Shown: one piece after another, positions 22,499 through 35,048 of the stretch
How positions within the stretch are numbered: the stretch's first letter is position 1
Layout of the letters: the number at the start of each line of letters is the position of its first letter
Assembly: GCF_001680005.1 (NCBI RefSeq)
Contig: NC_033561.1
Location: 124,001 to 188,000, forward strand
DNA from: Plasmodium coatneyi
Taxonomy: Eukaryota; Apicomplexa; Aconoidasida; Haemosporida; Plasmodiidae
Reading direction: 5' to 3'
DNA length: 64,000 bases
Made by a program: the position numbers and the translations under genes
Notes under the pieces: generated by a model
Databases searched by the model: none
What the model was told of the DNA's origin: nothing
Seen by the model: only the letters and a program-made list of their open reading frames with translations

Positions 22499-23323
22499 GG
22501 TTGTTATTGTTGTTTATGTGTATGTGTATGTTTGTGCGTGGATATATTTTTCTTCTGTCCCTCTTTTAAAAATAAATTCATTGCAGAATTATTTATGTAT
22601 ATATGTATGTAGGTTACATAGATATGCAGAACATTTTGCATTTCCCATGTTGATTATGAAAGAGCAAATATGGAGTTCTTATTCATCGAATAATACACAT
22701 TGTTTAACTCTTATGAAATGGTAACGGTATGGTGTATATGTATTAAATTATGTTGCATATAAATAAGTACATGTATGAGCAGCCTGTTAAATAATTAAAA
22801 AATGTACCAAAAAAAAAAAAAAAAAAAAGGAGGAATAGTTTAACTTTTTGCACATTTCGCCTCCCATGCTTGTGCTTTATTTATTGTACTATTCGATGGT
22901 AATGTGATTATTTAGGGGTGCCATTATATGACCTCTTACGCGCTTATGTTATTCTTCATATAAACAAGTGAGTATTAATAAGTGAACACCTAAATAACTA
23001 CAACTTTTTAATAAGATGTAAATTCTTTTTCCCATCCCTCCCCCCTGTTTACAATATATATTTCCATGCATTCCATTTTGGAATATATATTTCCATGCAT
23101 TCCATGTTGGAATATATTTCTATGTTGGAAATAAAAGGGGCAGGAAAGCACAACAACAACCACTTCCGAACAATTCCTTAGTGATAGAAGGAAGGGTCTA
23201 AGGAAGGAAAGAAAGAAAAGGAATTTTGTTCTTACATTGTATGAACAGTTCGTGATAATTTATATTCCTCTTCGGGAAAGACATTACATTTAATATGGTA
23301 CATTCCAAATGTGACGTTTTACA
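22499..23323. other. Intergenic region between KIR genes
   Basis: No gene supported. It is TA/TG-rich with short simple repeats; 23055-23125 has two to three copies of GGAATATATTTCCATGCATTCC-like sequence. 23225-23320 holds the KIR 3' flank motif of the gene at 23324. Confidence 0.5.
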
Positions 23324-24779
23324 TTACGTAGCATGATAATGTATATTATTTCGCCTATTTGGCGTATTTATTGCTCCTCTTTGAGGTCGTTCTTGATTAT
23401 ATATGGTAGAATTGTCTTCTGTTGACAGATTTGATGTTGAATTCTCTGTAGAATATAATGTTGTGGTTGAGGTGCCTTCTGTGAGTGTGTCAAAATTTTG
23501 TTTAATGTACCTTCCTTTTCTGCTGCTCTTTCCTTTAAATTTGTTAGTAAACCAAGAAGGTAAAAGATTATGCTACGAACGAAATAAAGAAGGAAAGGAA
23601 GGAATGTGGGAAGGGTGTTAAGTTGTAACGGGTGATATAGACATGCATTATATATATGCACATATATATGTGCATATATATATATAATCTACAGCCCATT
23701 CTATATTTATTGTTCATATAAGTATAAATAATAATAATAAGTATTATTACTATAATTATTTCTACTTCTACGTATAGTGGTTGTACTTACCTTATATAAA
23801 AAAAATGCGATTGTAGGGAGACCTATTAATCCTAGGATGGAAGGGATAATAGAGGCGGCAGGTGCCACAACACTACCTTGTGGAGTGTCCCCTGAAATGG
23901 TTCCAGCTAGTGCGCTTTTTCTTGCTTGTTCCTGGTGAGCTTCAGTAGCAGATCTTACACGTGCTTCACGTTGTTGTTTTGATTCTTCCGCTGCTTGACA
24001 CTTGGATTTTATGAGATAATCAGGTTTATTTGTTCCATACTTAGTTATAAAATTTGTACAATTAGTTCTGTCAGTAACGGGTTTCAGTTTACACTGCCCA
24101 TCCAGAATATCATAAGCTTGTTTAGCATCCCTCAGGTATTTTTGCAAATTTGGACTGCAGGAGGGAACAGTTTCAGTCCCTACCATTCCTTCTATAATTG
24201 CATGGTCCTTAGTATAATCATATAATTTTCTCTCATATGTGAAATAGAGACTTTCCATGTCGTTAGACACAATTTTACACTCAGTCCCATTAGATATTGC
24301 TTTCAATTCGTTGAAGATGGTATCCATGGTTCTCCTAAATTCATCACTCCCTAAATCGCTAAATATCATTTCCCCAATAAAATAGTACAAAAAATGACAG
24401 CGATCATCATGGGACAAAGTGCCCCCTCCTCCCTCTTCAGTTGCGTAGCACCATACTCTACTAAGGGCATCCATATTCCAATAGACCTCATTATATGTCT
24501 CTTTTAATTTCTCTATTTCCTCAGGTAAATTCATTTTATCCTTTTTACTGTCGTTCCAGCGGTCATTGAGTTCTTTATATGCTAATGTTGAAGGCAAAGT
24601 GGCCAGAAGTTGATCCTATATATAGTGTTACGGAGAATATATACGTTCCCGTGTATTTCACACTGCCCAATTTACTGCCACTTCATGCCATGCTGAATAA
24701 GAATATGACATGCACGCACATTAATTTATCTATAAAAAATAGAATACCAAACCTTCACTCTATCCTCGACATCCACCAT
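23324..24779 (-). CDS. kir: KIR variant protein
   Basis: Minus-strand exons: 24753-24779 (MVDVEDRVK), 23791-24615 (275 codons) and 23324-23572 (82 codons plus stop), phase 0 at each junction; about 366 residues. Exon 2 begins DQLLATLPSTLAYKEL and carries WCYATEEGGG, CHFLYYFIGEMIF near residue 85 (the pir YYW-L-G position reads YYFIG), Cys-rich spacing to NCTNFITKYG, and the membrane segment SIIPSILGLIGLPTIAFFLYK. Exon 3 begins HNLLPSWFTNKFKGK and ends NNIHYHAT, the same ending as the orphan exon at 735. Confidence 0.9.
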
Positions 24780-25046
24780 TGTTTATATGCATCCTCATAT
24801 ATATAATAAAATTTAAGTTAAAATTGTTAATGTGTATTCTTTTTTGTTGTATATAATATGAATTTATATATGTTATAAATGGTCCGTTGTTCATGTGTTG
24901 TTCCTACATGTGTATACATTTTTGTTGTATATATGTGATGTATGCGTTTATGTAATATGTCTATGTACGAAAAGGTAGTTTTTTTCCCCAAACATTTTTT
25001 TTTTTTATTAATTTTAGAGTACACTTTTTTTTGTGAGTTCTGCATA

Positions 25047-25080
<34 letters not shown>

Positions 25081-25881
25081 TTTTTTTAAAATTCTTAATC
25101 TCCTTCCTTTTTGATTAAAATATTTATGTTACCATGTATTTAATATAAGATTCAAAAAAATAAGAAAAAAAAATGGTAATTCTCCGCATTTCCTATATTC
25201 GTAAATTACGATATTATTACATTGTGCATAATTATTTGTAACATTATATATAATTATTTGTAACATTATATATACTTATTTGTAATATTATATTTAATTA
25301 TTTGTAATATTATATTTAATTATTTGTAATATTATATTTAATTATTTGTAATATTATATTTAATTATTTGTAATATTATATATAATTATTTCTACCATAT
25401 TTAGATATGTTGCATATATAGAAAAGAGGGTGCATCATTTTTTCCCCCACATTGGAATAAAATAAAAAAGGGTTTGCAGTAATGTTTTTTTCCCTCTCCC
25501 ATTAAATTAATAATGTGTTTTTCCTCTGCCATTAAATGTTTTTTCTTCCCTTCGACATTAAATTAATAATGTGTTCTTCCCATTAATGTTTTTTTCCCTC
25601 CCTCTTCACTTTATTTTGATTTGAACCTGTTGGGTCAATTTCTTTTTTTACGGAAGATTAAAAAATGCTCCTTTACTCTGTTATTACTTTTTATTTGCAT
25701 TTTCTTTTTTTTTATTCCTTCCTTTTTGATATTTTATTCGTTCTTTCTTCATCTGAAACATGTTCAAACTAAGTTGTTCATTCAGATGAACAACAACAAC
25801 AACATCTTCTTCCTAGACGATGAATGAACAACTATAGAACATCTTCTTCCAGATGAATGATCATCTACCAGATGATCATTC
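24780..25881. other. Intergenic region with a SICAvar-type 3' flank copy
   Basis: No gene. 25215-25390 is a tandem array of about eight units near 23 bp (TTAATTATTTGTAATATTAT). 25480-25600 repeats TTAATAATGTGTTTTTCC-like words. 25600-25700 (CACTTTATTTTGATTTG.. ACGGAAGATTAAAAAATGCT) resembles the SICAvar downstream module although no SICAvar exon is near. 25850-25878 contains an imperfect palindrome around GAATGATCATCT/AGATGATCATTC. Confidence 0.55.
25215..25390. repeat. AT-rich tandem repeat
   Basis: Roughly eight consecutive copies of a unit near 23 bp (ATTTGTAATATTATATTTAA), with diverged edge copies containing CATTATATAT. Confidence 0.85.
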
Positions 25882-28149
25882 TCATCTAGTAGATGAGGTA
25901 GTGTATGGGATGGAATATGACGTAGTAGAATCGGTAGAATCGTCGTCGTTCATTGTTATAGAATAAATGGTTGAGGCACCTTGTGTAGAAGACGTTTCTG
26001 TTAACAATTCGTCAAAGTGGTTACGTCCATTGGTTGATCTTCTTTTCCTTCCTTTATTGCTTCTTCCTAATTTTTCACGTAACGGAAAAGGTAAAAGATT
26101 GTACTAAAAAAAGGGAAGAGGTGGGGGGGAAAAAAGGCATAAAAATATATGTATATATATATATATATATGTGTATATATACATATATATATATTTTTTT
26201 ATTATGATCATTTCACCTTATATAAAAAGAAGGAGGTGATTGCAGCTAATCCTCCTAATGTGGCAACTGTGGAAGAGATGGCAGCTGTGGTGCTAATCCC
26301 CCCTGGAGTATTTGTATGTGTTTCAGGCACCCTTACCGGTGGTACTTCTGGTTTTTTTGGTGGAGCCACTGGAACTTTTTTTTCCGGAACAACCTCTTTT
26401 GGTGCTTCAGGAACTTTGACAGGTGGTACTGCTCTGGCACTTTGCAATTGGGTGAGTAGCTCCTGTGGTGGGGGAACTTTTCCATCACCACTACCATTAT
26501 TGAATTTTTTATTAAATTCTGTACAGAAAACATCCTTTGTTGGGGTGGTACTGCTGGTACAAGTTCCAATTATAGCATTATAAACTGAATTAGCTGTATT
26601 TAGGTACTGCTCATATTTACTATAACAGTTTGACTCACTACCCCCTATTAGTGTTTGCAGTTTTTCATAGTCGTTCCAATAGTCGAAGATGGTTTTTCGA
26701 TGAGGGAATGGAATGTTGGTGCCATTATTGTAGTAATCAATGGAACAATTTTTCGACGAACCATTTATACTCAAGTCGTCGTAAATTTTTTCCATATGGG
26801 CTGAAAACCTTTGGACGGTGTCGGAATTTTTAGGTAATAGACTTCCTATAAAGTGGTATAAAAAACTGCAACGCTTCGTGTCCACTGTCCTGCCGCCGAT
26901 GTTGTACCCTATTGTTGAGGAACACCACGCTTCTACAATTTGGTTTAGATAATCCTCAATGCCCGCGGTAATGAAATATACCTCCAACATAGGCTTCTTC
27001 AGGCTGAAGTATATCTTATTTTGGTCATAACAATTTGCCTTCTTAAATTCATTGTACATGTCCCGTGAAGGTAATTCCTTTAAACATTGTTCCTACAAGT
27101 GTAATAAACAAAAAAGGAGTGAAATGTTCACACATGAGTATGTGTGCACACATACTCTCATGTGCTGCTATACTCCTACACTCATACTATAATACAAATA
27201 GAACATTACATGAACAAAATTCATGTGCATATGTGCATTAAATAAAATATATAAGCGTTGAAGAGAACATATAAGCGTTAATTCTTCCTCCTTACTCCTG
27301 TCAATGAGGCAATTCTTCCTTCATACAAGGATAAACATTGCGATTTTAATTGCTCAGGACGGTTGCCATCACCCTCAAGGACGTCCTTAATTTTAGTACA
27401 GTATGAATCAGTCACGCCATTTCCATTACAGTAAGTATTCATACTATTATAGTCGTCGTTAATTTTGTCTAAGTAATTGTGATATTTTCTTTTACAAGCA
27501 TACCCACCTTCCTTTTCCAAATAGTCCTTTATCGTTTTGTGGTTGTACCAATAATCAAAGATGTTTTTTCTTTGATTGAAATCATATTGGCTGTTTTTAT
27601 GTTTTATAATCTCACACTTCCCTTCAGAGAATGTCGGATTTAGCGTTTTATATATCGTAGTCATAATATTCCCAAATGCACTTTTGCCGTTACACTTCTT
27701 GTGAATGAGTTTCCCCAACCAAAAGAACAAAAAATAACAAGGTTCCTTATAGAATGCATTACTAGTTTTGTTCATTATTTTGTCTATATAGTACCATGCA
27801 CTTGCGATTTTATTCTCACAATCTGAACTGACCGAATTCGTCTTCAATGCTCCCTTCAATTTATTCTGTATTGTGGTGACATCGTCCCTCGTTCCATACA
27901 CGCCTTGGCTGGCGTCCAGAGATTCGTACACTCCTTTTGAGGGTGCATATTTCAAATCCTTTTCCTACAAATATACAAATAACGAAAAAATGTATTTAAG
28001 TATTTATTTCCTTCCCTACTTACCATATTATATGGAATATTGAATATGGAAGTATTATATAATTGTAATATTATTAGATTATTTATTTTTGAAGAAGTAG
28101 TAGTGTAGTTTACCGTTAGTGGTGGCGTCGTTTTTCCTCTTCCTGACAT
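25882..28149 (-). CDS. kir: Two-domain KIR variant protein
   Basis: Four minus-strand exons, all phase 0: 28114-28149 (MSGRGKTTPPLT), 27296-27964 (223 codons), 26217-27092 (292 codons) and 25882-26103 (73 codons plus stop); about 600 residues. Exon 2 is a full pir ectodomain without a membrane segment (EKDLKYAPSKGVYESL, CYFLFFWLGKLIH, IFDYWYNHKTIKDYL) ending at LTG|GTAAGG. Exon 3 is a second ectodomain (EQCLKELPSRDMYNEF, CSFLYHFIGSLL, IFDYWNDYEKLQTL) with a Pro/Lys/Val-rich stalk (VPEKKVPVAPPKKPEVPPVR) and a membrane segment (LGGLAAITSFFLYK). Exon 4 starts YNLLPFPLREKLG. The two domain exons lie 203 bp apart. The second exon's lack of any start exon of its own supports one gene rather than two. 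Confidence 0.85.
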
Positions 28150-31100
28150 GATTCATACATATCCTCATGTAAGTATTGAAATTTTGTGTTATAAAAATGT
28201 TGTGTGTTGTTGTTCCTTCCTTATATATATGTTCATATATGCAGAATACATATACATATATACATATACATTTTTAGGAAACTCCCTTGCTTTTCCATAG
28301 GAAATTTTTTTAACTAATTAATAAAGTATATAAAAAATTTTGTACTTCTTCCTAATATAATGGGTATTTTTCAATGTTTAAAATGTACCATATAACATGC
28401 ATATCAAAGGATCATACATACACAACTAGGGCAAAAATACAAGAACACCCACCCACGTGTAATGCATAATACAAAGCACAAAGGGCGGGAGGGAAGAAGG
28501 AAGAAGAATACACTTTTTTTTTTCTCCCTTATATATACTCCTTTATTCACTTAATTATACATTTTTTGTGAACTTCCTAAAAAAAATTCTACGGTACATT
28601 ATAATATTATTCATAATATGCAATTATAATATATATGTAAGAGGGACGTAAATTTTTTTCCCCTTTTGAAACAAGAATTTCAGCACAGATTATTATGAAT
28701 TATGGTTTTTTTATTGATATTAGAAAGTATTATTAAGAGTTATTAACACATAAAATTAACACATACAATTCCGGTACATATAGAGCACTTTTTTTCTGCC
28801 CTTCCCTTCTCCCTCCTGTCGAATGTTTGCACATTGTGCGCACACTTATAAATATGTGGTATATGGAGCGTGCACTTATAGAATGCATAAAGGAAGGAAT
28901 ATAATACAGTGATTTGCACTATGTATGAAGTAAAAAAAAAAAAGTACCATATGCACACCCTTTTTACCATATGCACATCGTTTTACCATAATAATGGTAC
29001 TCGATGATATATATATATATACACACACTCCCCTTCTTTTATTCATTTATGTTGTATTAGTAATATGATAACTTCCCATTTTTTTTTTCACTTTTTTTTC
29101 TTCCTTTTTTTTTTGTGCTTGATGTGAGTATGTTTACAAATAAGTCATTCATGGTATATGTATATATGTGCATATGCTTATGTCGTGCACATAATAATAA
29201 TATTATCATATATGTAGGACTATGGACAAAGTTCCTTAGGAAAGAGTATTTAGTAAAGGTGAAAGGTAGTATTTAGTAGAAAAGGAAGAAGTTGAGTACA
29301 TGGATCGTATCGAACTGCTTAAAAATGAATTTTCCCTCCAAATACCCTATTAATATGTGTACGTTTTCGCGCTAGAAATTGTTGTTCATCTATGCCATCC
29401 ATTCATTCATTTTTCTTTTTCATTCTGTTGAAGAATAATTCTGGGGTGACTGTGCGGTATACTCCTTCTATTGAAAACGAGGGGGAGAGAGTATCCCCCT
29501 CTCCCCCCCTATGTGTATTCAGTATGGAAACATTTAAGTGGGCTCAAGACCTTACAGTCCTATTTAGGGGCACCGCCCCATATATGTATGCGGGGAACAT
29601 CCCTCATATAACTGTGTACAGAGGAACCACCTATATGTATGTGGGGAGACAACGCATAGGGAACGTCTATAGGAAACACAAACAATACCTCTGTATAGAC
29701 TGAATCTAACATTGTTCAGGACTATAAAGTATGTTTACTGTGTCAAATATCGGCAGTCGTGGAAGTAGACATACATAATGGTCGTACACTGATTACATGT
29801 GGAAATGCCTTCTACACATTATGAGGGAAGGTGGTATCGTTTTATCATTTATGCACTGTGTGCAAGAGAATAGATAAATTTCCCTTTCGCTACCCCCACA
29901 TATATAGAAGGTAATATAGATCGAGAGGAATCGATAGTGCAGCATAACGGAGCACATATTGCTTGTGTACAAAAAAACATATTTTCCTCCCCAATATATA
30001 TACAGAGTACTGTGGGCCCCCCAAAAAATCAATAGTACTACGCAAGAGGAAAGGGGGCATGCCCAGAATCTACTCTTAAATTTCAGTTAATACACTTTCC
30101 ACCTGACAATATATATAACAATGTGTAAAAAAAAAACCATACTGCACCTTGATTTGGGTTTTAGTGTGTTGCTGTTGCATTGATTCGGTTAGTGTGTCCT
30201 GTTGTTATTGTACCTTGATTTGGGTTTTAGTGTGAAAATTTAAAGGAAAATTTTTTTTAAAAGTTTTTAAAAATTTTTTTTTTTCTTCTGTGTGTAGAAA
30301 TGTGTAATTTCCCACTCTGCTCCACTTGCGCTTCCTTCCATGCAAAAATAGAGAGACATACACTATTTCATATATAAGAATGAATAAACACAACAAAATA
30401 ATCCACACTACAAACAAATATATTTTTACCCCACAAATAGGTGCTGTTGTACCAGATGTACATGAAGGACAACAATAACAACTCTGCACACACATAAATA
30501 GCACTTCTATAAATGATGACCCCTCAAATAACGACCTCTATACATGTGTAACTAATCATTCGTATGTACATATGTATATATATAATCATTGCTACATGTA
30601 TTTATGTATATATAATCATCGTTATATATGTGTGCTGCAGAAGAAATATTGTGCACGCCGGGGGAAGAACTCATAAAACATCATGAATTTTATAAACTTC
30701 GTGAACTTTATGAACCTTCCATAAACCTCCTCAAACCTTCCTTAATATCCTTAATTGCTTTATAATTAAATAAAAAAAAAAGGGGAACCCGAGGAAGAAT
30801 ACGCATTAATAAGTGAAGGAATAATATATATTAAATAAGGGGCAGGTCAGGTAGTATAGTGCATGTTCCATATTGGTGAGCTGTTCCTGTACTGCACCCC
30901 CATTCCTCTTCTTAAGTATTATGTAAATGCACAATCTTACCTAAAATAAGTGTAAATATGAAGGAAAAAGGGAATACATAGTGGATTCCACATATATGAA
31001 CTGTGCACAGTACCTGTTAATAGTTTTCTATAACCCACACTTTTCAAATAACAATGAAGCATATAAATGAATAGATTACATACACAAATATTTTCTCCTG

Positions 31101-31361
31101 ATCAGAAAAAATTACGCTCCCTTACATACACGTAATAGTGGAAGTGTATAAATAGGAATTCACTATTTGGATTAAACCTGTATAAGCGAATAATATAGTT
31201 TATAAAAAAATAAATGTATGAAAAATTTGCTCCCTGCCCCTTCCTGCTTTATTTCAAAAATTCCTTCACATATGTATGTGTGTTCAAGAAATATATGAAT
31301 ATATATAAAGAACACACTTCAATATAGATACATTATATATAAAAGTATACACCTATAAGCC
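28150..31361. other. Long intergenic region between divergent KIR genes
   Basis: This separates a minus-strand KIR and a plus-strand KIR, so both promoters should lie here. No coding exon is convincing. 29380-30060 is less AT-rich and less repetitive than its surroundings (an open frame at 29392-29703 reads through it but matches nothing I know). 30145-30235 has a 23-bp direct repeat (ACCTTGATTTGGGTTTTAGT plus GTG), copies 65 bp apart. 30585-30660 resembles sequence at 39645-39690, upstream of another plus-strand KIR. Confidence 0.5.
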
Positions 31362-33051
31362 ATGTCAGAAACAGTAAGGAGAAGAATTTTAAATTATATA
31401 TCCTACCTATTTAAAAGTAGCTATGAATACAGTGCGCCAAACTTCCCTGCATACTTAATATAATAAATATAAGGAGTGTACATATATATATATATTATAT
31501 TATTTATAGGCGCCAGATTTGAAAGAATTACCTTCCAAGACCGAATTCTATGATAAATTCGATTCGGCTACTGGGAGTGAATGTAACGACGCAAGTGGCG
31601 GATCCGAATGGTGGAAGGCAACCTTGGACAATGCTTTAAATGGGTATAATGGGCTCTTCGATCCTTCGAGTAAGGTCAGGAATGCTCTATGTTGCGCATG
31701 TAAGGATAATAGATGTATAGACCCAGAAGGTGCATCGTGCTCCTTCTTCTACTACTGGTTAGGAAGTAAGTTCTTTGAAAAGTTCAACCCCAGCAAATTC
31801 CCAGACTTCATAGGTAAAATTTACCCGGCACTGAGAACTACCTTTTATAAAGGTAATTGCGATGTTAATTACAAAGATGATGACAAAAATGTTTTCAACT
31901 GGAGGAAAAAAGTATATGACTTCCAGTCTGACTATAGTATTATAGAGCAGCATAAAGAACACTACCTGGAAAAGAAACCGAAGTTAACCGATTATTCTAA
32001 CAAAGTTCAGGTAGCATATGCTGTAGTGGACGCACTTTGTACAGACAAACCCGATGATGAGTACTGTACTAAATTTTGGAAAGAAAATAAGAAGCAAATT
32101 GAGATGAAACTACTAGGCTTGAAATCTATATTAGATCCCAAGCCGAAAGCCGCTGAAGAAGCAGATGGGGCGTGTTCTTCCCTGAATGAGACATTACTCA
32201 GTTCACAGAGATCATATCTATTATCCCAAGCTCAGGAAAACCTAAATAAAGCCACCACCACCACGGCCCTTTCTTCTATCTTTGGCACCCTAGCAATGAC
32301 CACAGTTGTTCCTTTCCTGCTCTATAAAGTACAATTACATTTACACTTCGCATTACAATTATAATTATAATTATAATGGAATATTAAAAATTACCACTAC
32401 AGTTACATCTATAATTACAATTACGGAATTTATGAGGAATGTGTATAAAAAAAACAACATAACATAATTAATGTGTACACACACCATCCATTTCTATATA
32501 AGCAACAATAGTTGCATAATAAACTGTGTACACTTTGCAGTATATATACACACATATATACACATATATATATATTGTATATACATATACTGATATACAT
32601 ATACATACATATATATAGAATACATATATATTATTATATATATATACGTATATATATGTGTATATATATGCATGTGTAATAAATATTCCTCCTCCCTTAT
32701 TTCTTTCCCTTTCTTCTTTTCTTCCTTTCTTCCCTTCCATTCTTACTTCAGTACACTTCCTTACCTTCTTGGATAAGTAACACCCTCTTTGGAGAAGGAG
32801 GAGGAAGCAACAGAAGAAAGGGAAGATCAACTGGACACCACAACTTCGATGCGTCCACCGAGGGCAGCTCAACATTCGATTCAACGGACGCTTCAACAAT
32901 AGGTCCAATAGGTCCAATAGATCCAACAGAAAATTCCACACTACGTTCTACTTCATACACAAGACCATCTACAAGACAGTCTACCGGGGGAAGGGAAAGA
33001 ACACATAATAATGCGGGGGGTCGCGGGATGGTAGCTTATCAGAACATGTAA
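31362..33051 (+). CDS. kir: KIR variant protein
   Basis: Plus-strand exons: 31362-31373 (MSET, donor ACA|GTAAGG), 31510-32328 (273 codons) and 32752-33051 (99 codons plus stop), all phase 0; about 376 residues. Exon 2 begins APDLKELPSKTEFYDKF, with CCACKDNRC, CSFFYYWLGSKFFEKF near residue 80, KKVYDFQSDYSIIEQH, and a membrane segment (IFGTLAMTTVVPFLLYK). It is the closest relative in the window of the KIR at 17289 (same MSET start, same EHYL/EDYM spacing). Exon 3 starts YTSLPSWISNTLFGEG, has GPIGPI in its Ser/Thr tract and ends VAYQNM. The second intron is 423 bp and TA-rich. Confidence 0.9.
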
Positions 33052-34316
33052 CATCCAGGGGGAAGGGGACGTGTTTCCTTCCCATCCCCCAGGGAAGGGG
33101 GATGCAAAAATAACCATGAAGCTTATATGCAGTGTAGGAAAAAAAAAAAAAAGGAGACATTTCCTTCTTTTTTCCTCCATTCCTTTTTCCTTTTTTTCCT
33201 TGTTTGTTTTTTTTTTTGTAGTTCACAGAAAATAAGCATATTACGTACGTTACGTTATTTTTAATGTGTTGCAGGCCACACTCATAAACTCATTCAAGAA
33301 ATTGTTGGTATATATAAATGACATGTATTTTATACTATTACATTTTCTTAACTGTAGAATAATTAGGAAAAAACTTATTTTTTCCCCCTCTATCCAATAT
33401 AATTCTTCTTCTTTTGCTCTTAAATGAAGTCACAATTTTTAAAGGAATATATATATTTTTTTTTTTTGACAAAACATAGAATATGTATTAATTCTATGTA
33501 ATATAAAAATTTACGAGCTAAAGTGAAGAAAAGAACTCCGTTGTGTATTGTTTAAAAAAAAAAAAAAGAAGTGGTTCTATAAAAAAAAAATTTTTTTATT
33601 TGCCCATATTTAAATAATACTTTGTCGCTCCGGCAAGAGCGTATATATTTTTACCTTAAGTTGAAAATTTGAACAACTAAGTTCCAAGGAACGTTTATGT
33701 ACTTCTAATAATATATGGACGATCTAATTTAGGCTCCTCTTTTTCACCATTATATCTAAAATAGTAGAGGCGCAAAAATAAAAATTTTTTTTTGAGCATA
33801 CATGCGGAAACACATGCACAACTCTAAACTCTACATGTGAGCATAATTTGTTCCTCCTTCCATTGCACCGTTAGAAGAAGAAGGAATGGCGACACATAAT
33901 GAGAGAGAAAAAAGTGCTCACATTATTTTTTCTATAGGAAAAATATATTGACCACCCCCAATCCTACTATATTTGAACTTAAAAATTTTAGAGCAATATA
34001 ATCATGTAATAATGAAATCAATTTTTTTTTCCCCTCATTATTTTATATTATTCCATAACTTCTATATGCATATTTTATTGTGTACGTTGTAATGTTAAAT
34101 TCTTTCTTCATTTTAACATATATATGTAACACACACTAATAACAAATAATAAGTTGTGCCCAGAAGTGACTTAATAAAAATTTCTCATTAAAGAAGGAAG
34201 AAATAATCATTATACGAACTACGGTAACATAAATAGGAGGAAGAAAATTTTTTTCACTTTTAAGCACATTTCTTTTACACTAAAAAAAAAAAAAAAAGAG
34301 AAGCAAAAATAGCAAA
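33052..34316. other. Intergenic region; 3' flank of KIR and 5' flank of a small secreted-protein gene
   Basis: No gene. 33060-33150 is the KIR 3' flank (palindromic CCCCTGG/CCAGGG-type sequence near 33055-33105, then TTATTTTTGCATCC read backwards). 33150-33800 is AT-rich. 33836-34145 is the upstream element shared with the gene at 54756. Confidence 0.55.
33836..34145 (+). promoter_or_regulatory. Shared upstream element of the signal-peptide/TM gene family
   Basis: Starts TGTGAGCATAATTTGTTCCT, includes CACCGTTAGAAGAAG and AGTGCTCACATT, and ends TTTAACATATATATGTAACA CACACT. Related sequence precedes the gene at 54756 (56105-56391, reverse) and occurs without a gene at 62520-62835. It lies about 170-480 bp before the ATG, as a promoter or 5' UTR would. 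Confidence 0.6.
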
Positions 34317-35048
34317 ATGATGGCACCTTTAACAAAATATTTAGTATTCACCTTCCTTTTGCTGCTCATATGGCAATACCCTAACCAACACCACGTAAGA
34401 TAAGAATGGCAACTGTTACACCTTCTAAAAAATTTGCACATATTTATTATAAATGAACTTTTTTCCCCTTTTTTCACTAAAATTAGAGAAGGAAGGAAAA
34501 AAAATTCCTCTTCCCTATTTTTTGCTGAGTGAAGGAAAGTGTATGGGGGGAAGGGGAAGGGAGAACCTTCCCTTCCCCCTACGCCCCATTATTTCCACGT
34601 TGTATTTATATACTCCACATGAATTATGAACACACTATTCTTCTTTCACTTTCTTTTCTTTTTTTTTTAGGTGAATGCAAAGGGCACATATGATTCGTCG
34701 GATGGAAGCGATTCAAGTAGTGATGGATCATCAATAACAAGTGGTGAATCTAGTACAAGAACACAATTACCAAATCATTTTTCTCGTAGAAGTTATAAAG
34801 ACCCCTTCAAGAATGCTATGGCTAATGTACCACATGAAAGAGGAGGAACAAATTCATGTAATTTATCATATAGAAAGAAGAACCAAAATAAAAATACCAC
34901 CTTGCGAGACAAATTTAACATATTTTTAAAGAAGTGTACCTGTCGTAAAAATAGAGGTTGGACTTTGTTATTGCTTATATTGGCAATTGCAGCTCTTTAT
35001 TTATTAGCTATGTATTATGCAATCATGATGAAGCCAACTGCAACCTAA
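34317..35048 (+). CDS. Signal-peptide and C-terminal TM protein of unknown function, probably truncated
   Basis: Exon 1 (34317-34394, 26 codons) encodes a signal peptide: MMAPLTKYLVFTFLLLLIWQ then YPNQHH, followed by donor GTAAGA. Exon 2 (34671-35048, 125 codons plus stop) begins VNAKGTYDSSDGSDSSSDGS, has a basic middle (RRSYKDPFKN, LSYRKKNQNKN, KKCTCRKNRG) and one membrane segment (WTLLLLILAIAALYLLAMYY). In all 151 residues. The gene at 54756 has a first exon of identical length with the same WQYPNxHH end and has two TM segments. Directly after this stop, another frame (from 35059) encodes a second hydrophobic segment (AGMVVIVLISIGFIIW) and a basic end (RTNKKCTKKSN), so a small indel has probably removed the second TM. 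No clear RxLxE/Q export motif is seen. I do not recognise the family; a secreted or exported membrane protein is inferred. Confidence 0.75.

Noticed and set aside
26149..26583. Plus-strand open frame with Gly/Thr-rich sequence
   Set aside because: It is the antisense of the Pro-rich stalk and membrane segment of the two-domain KIR.
27278..27955. Separate single-domain KIR gene ending without TM or tail
   Set aside because: A phase-0 donor at its end and a phase-0 acceptor of the next ectodomain exon make one two-domain gene more likely.
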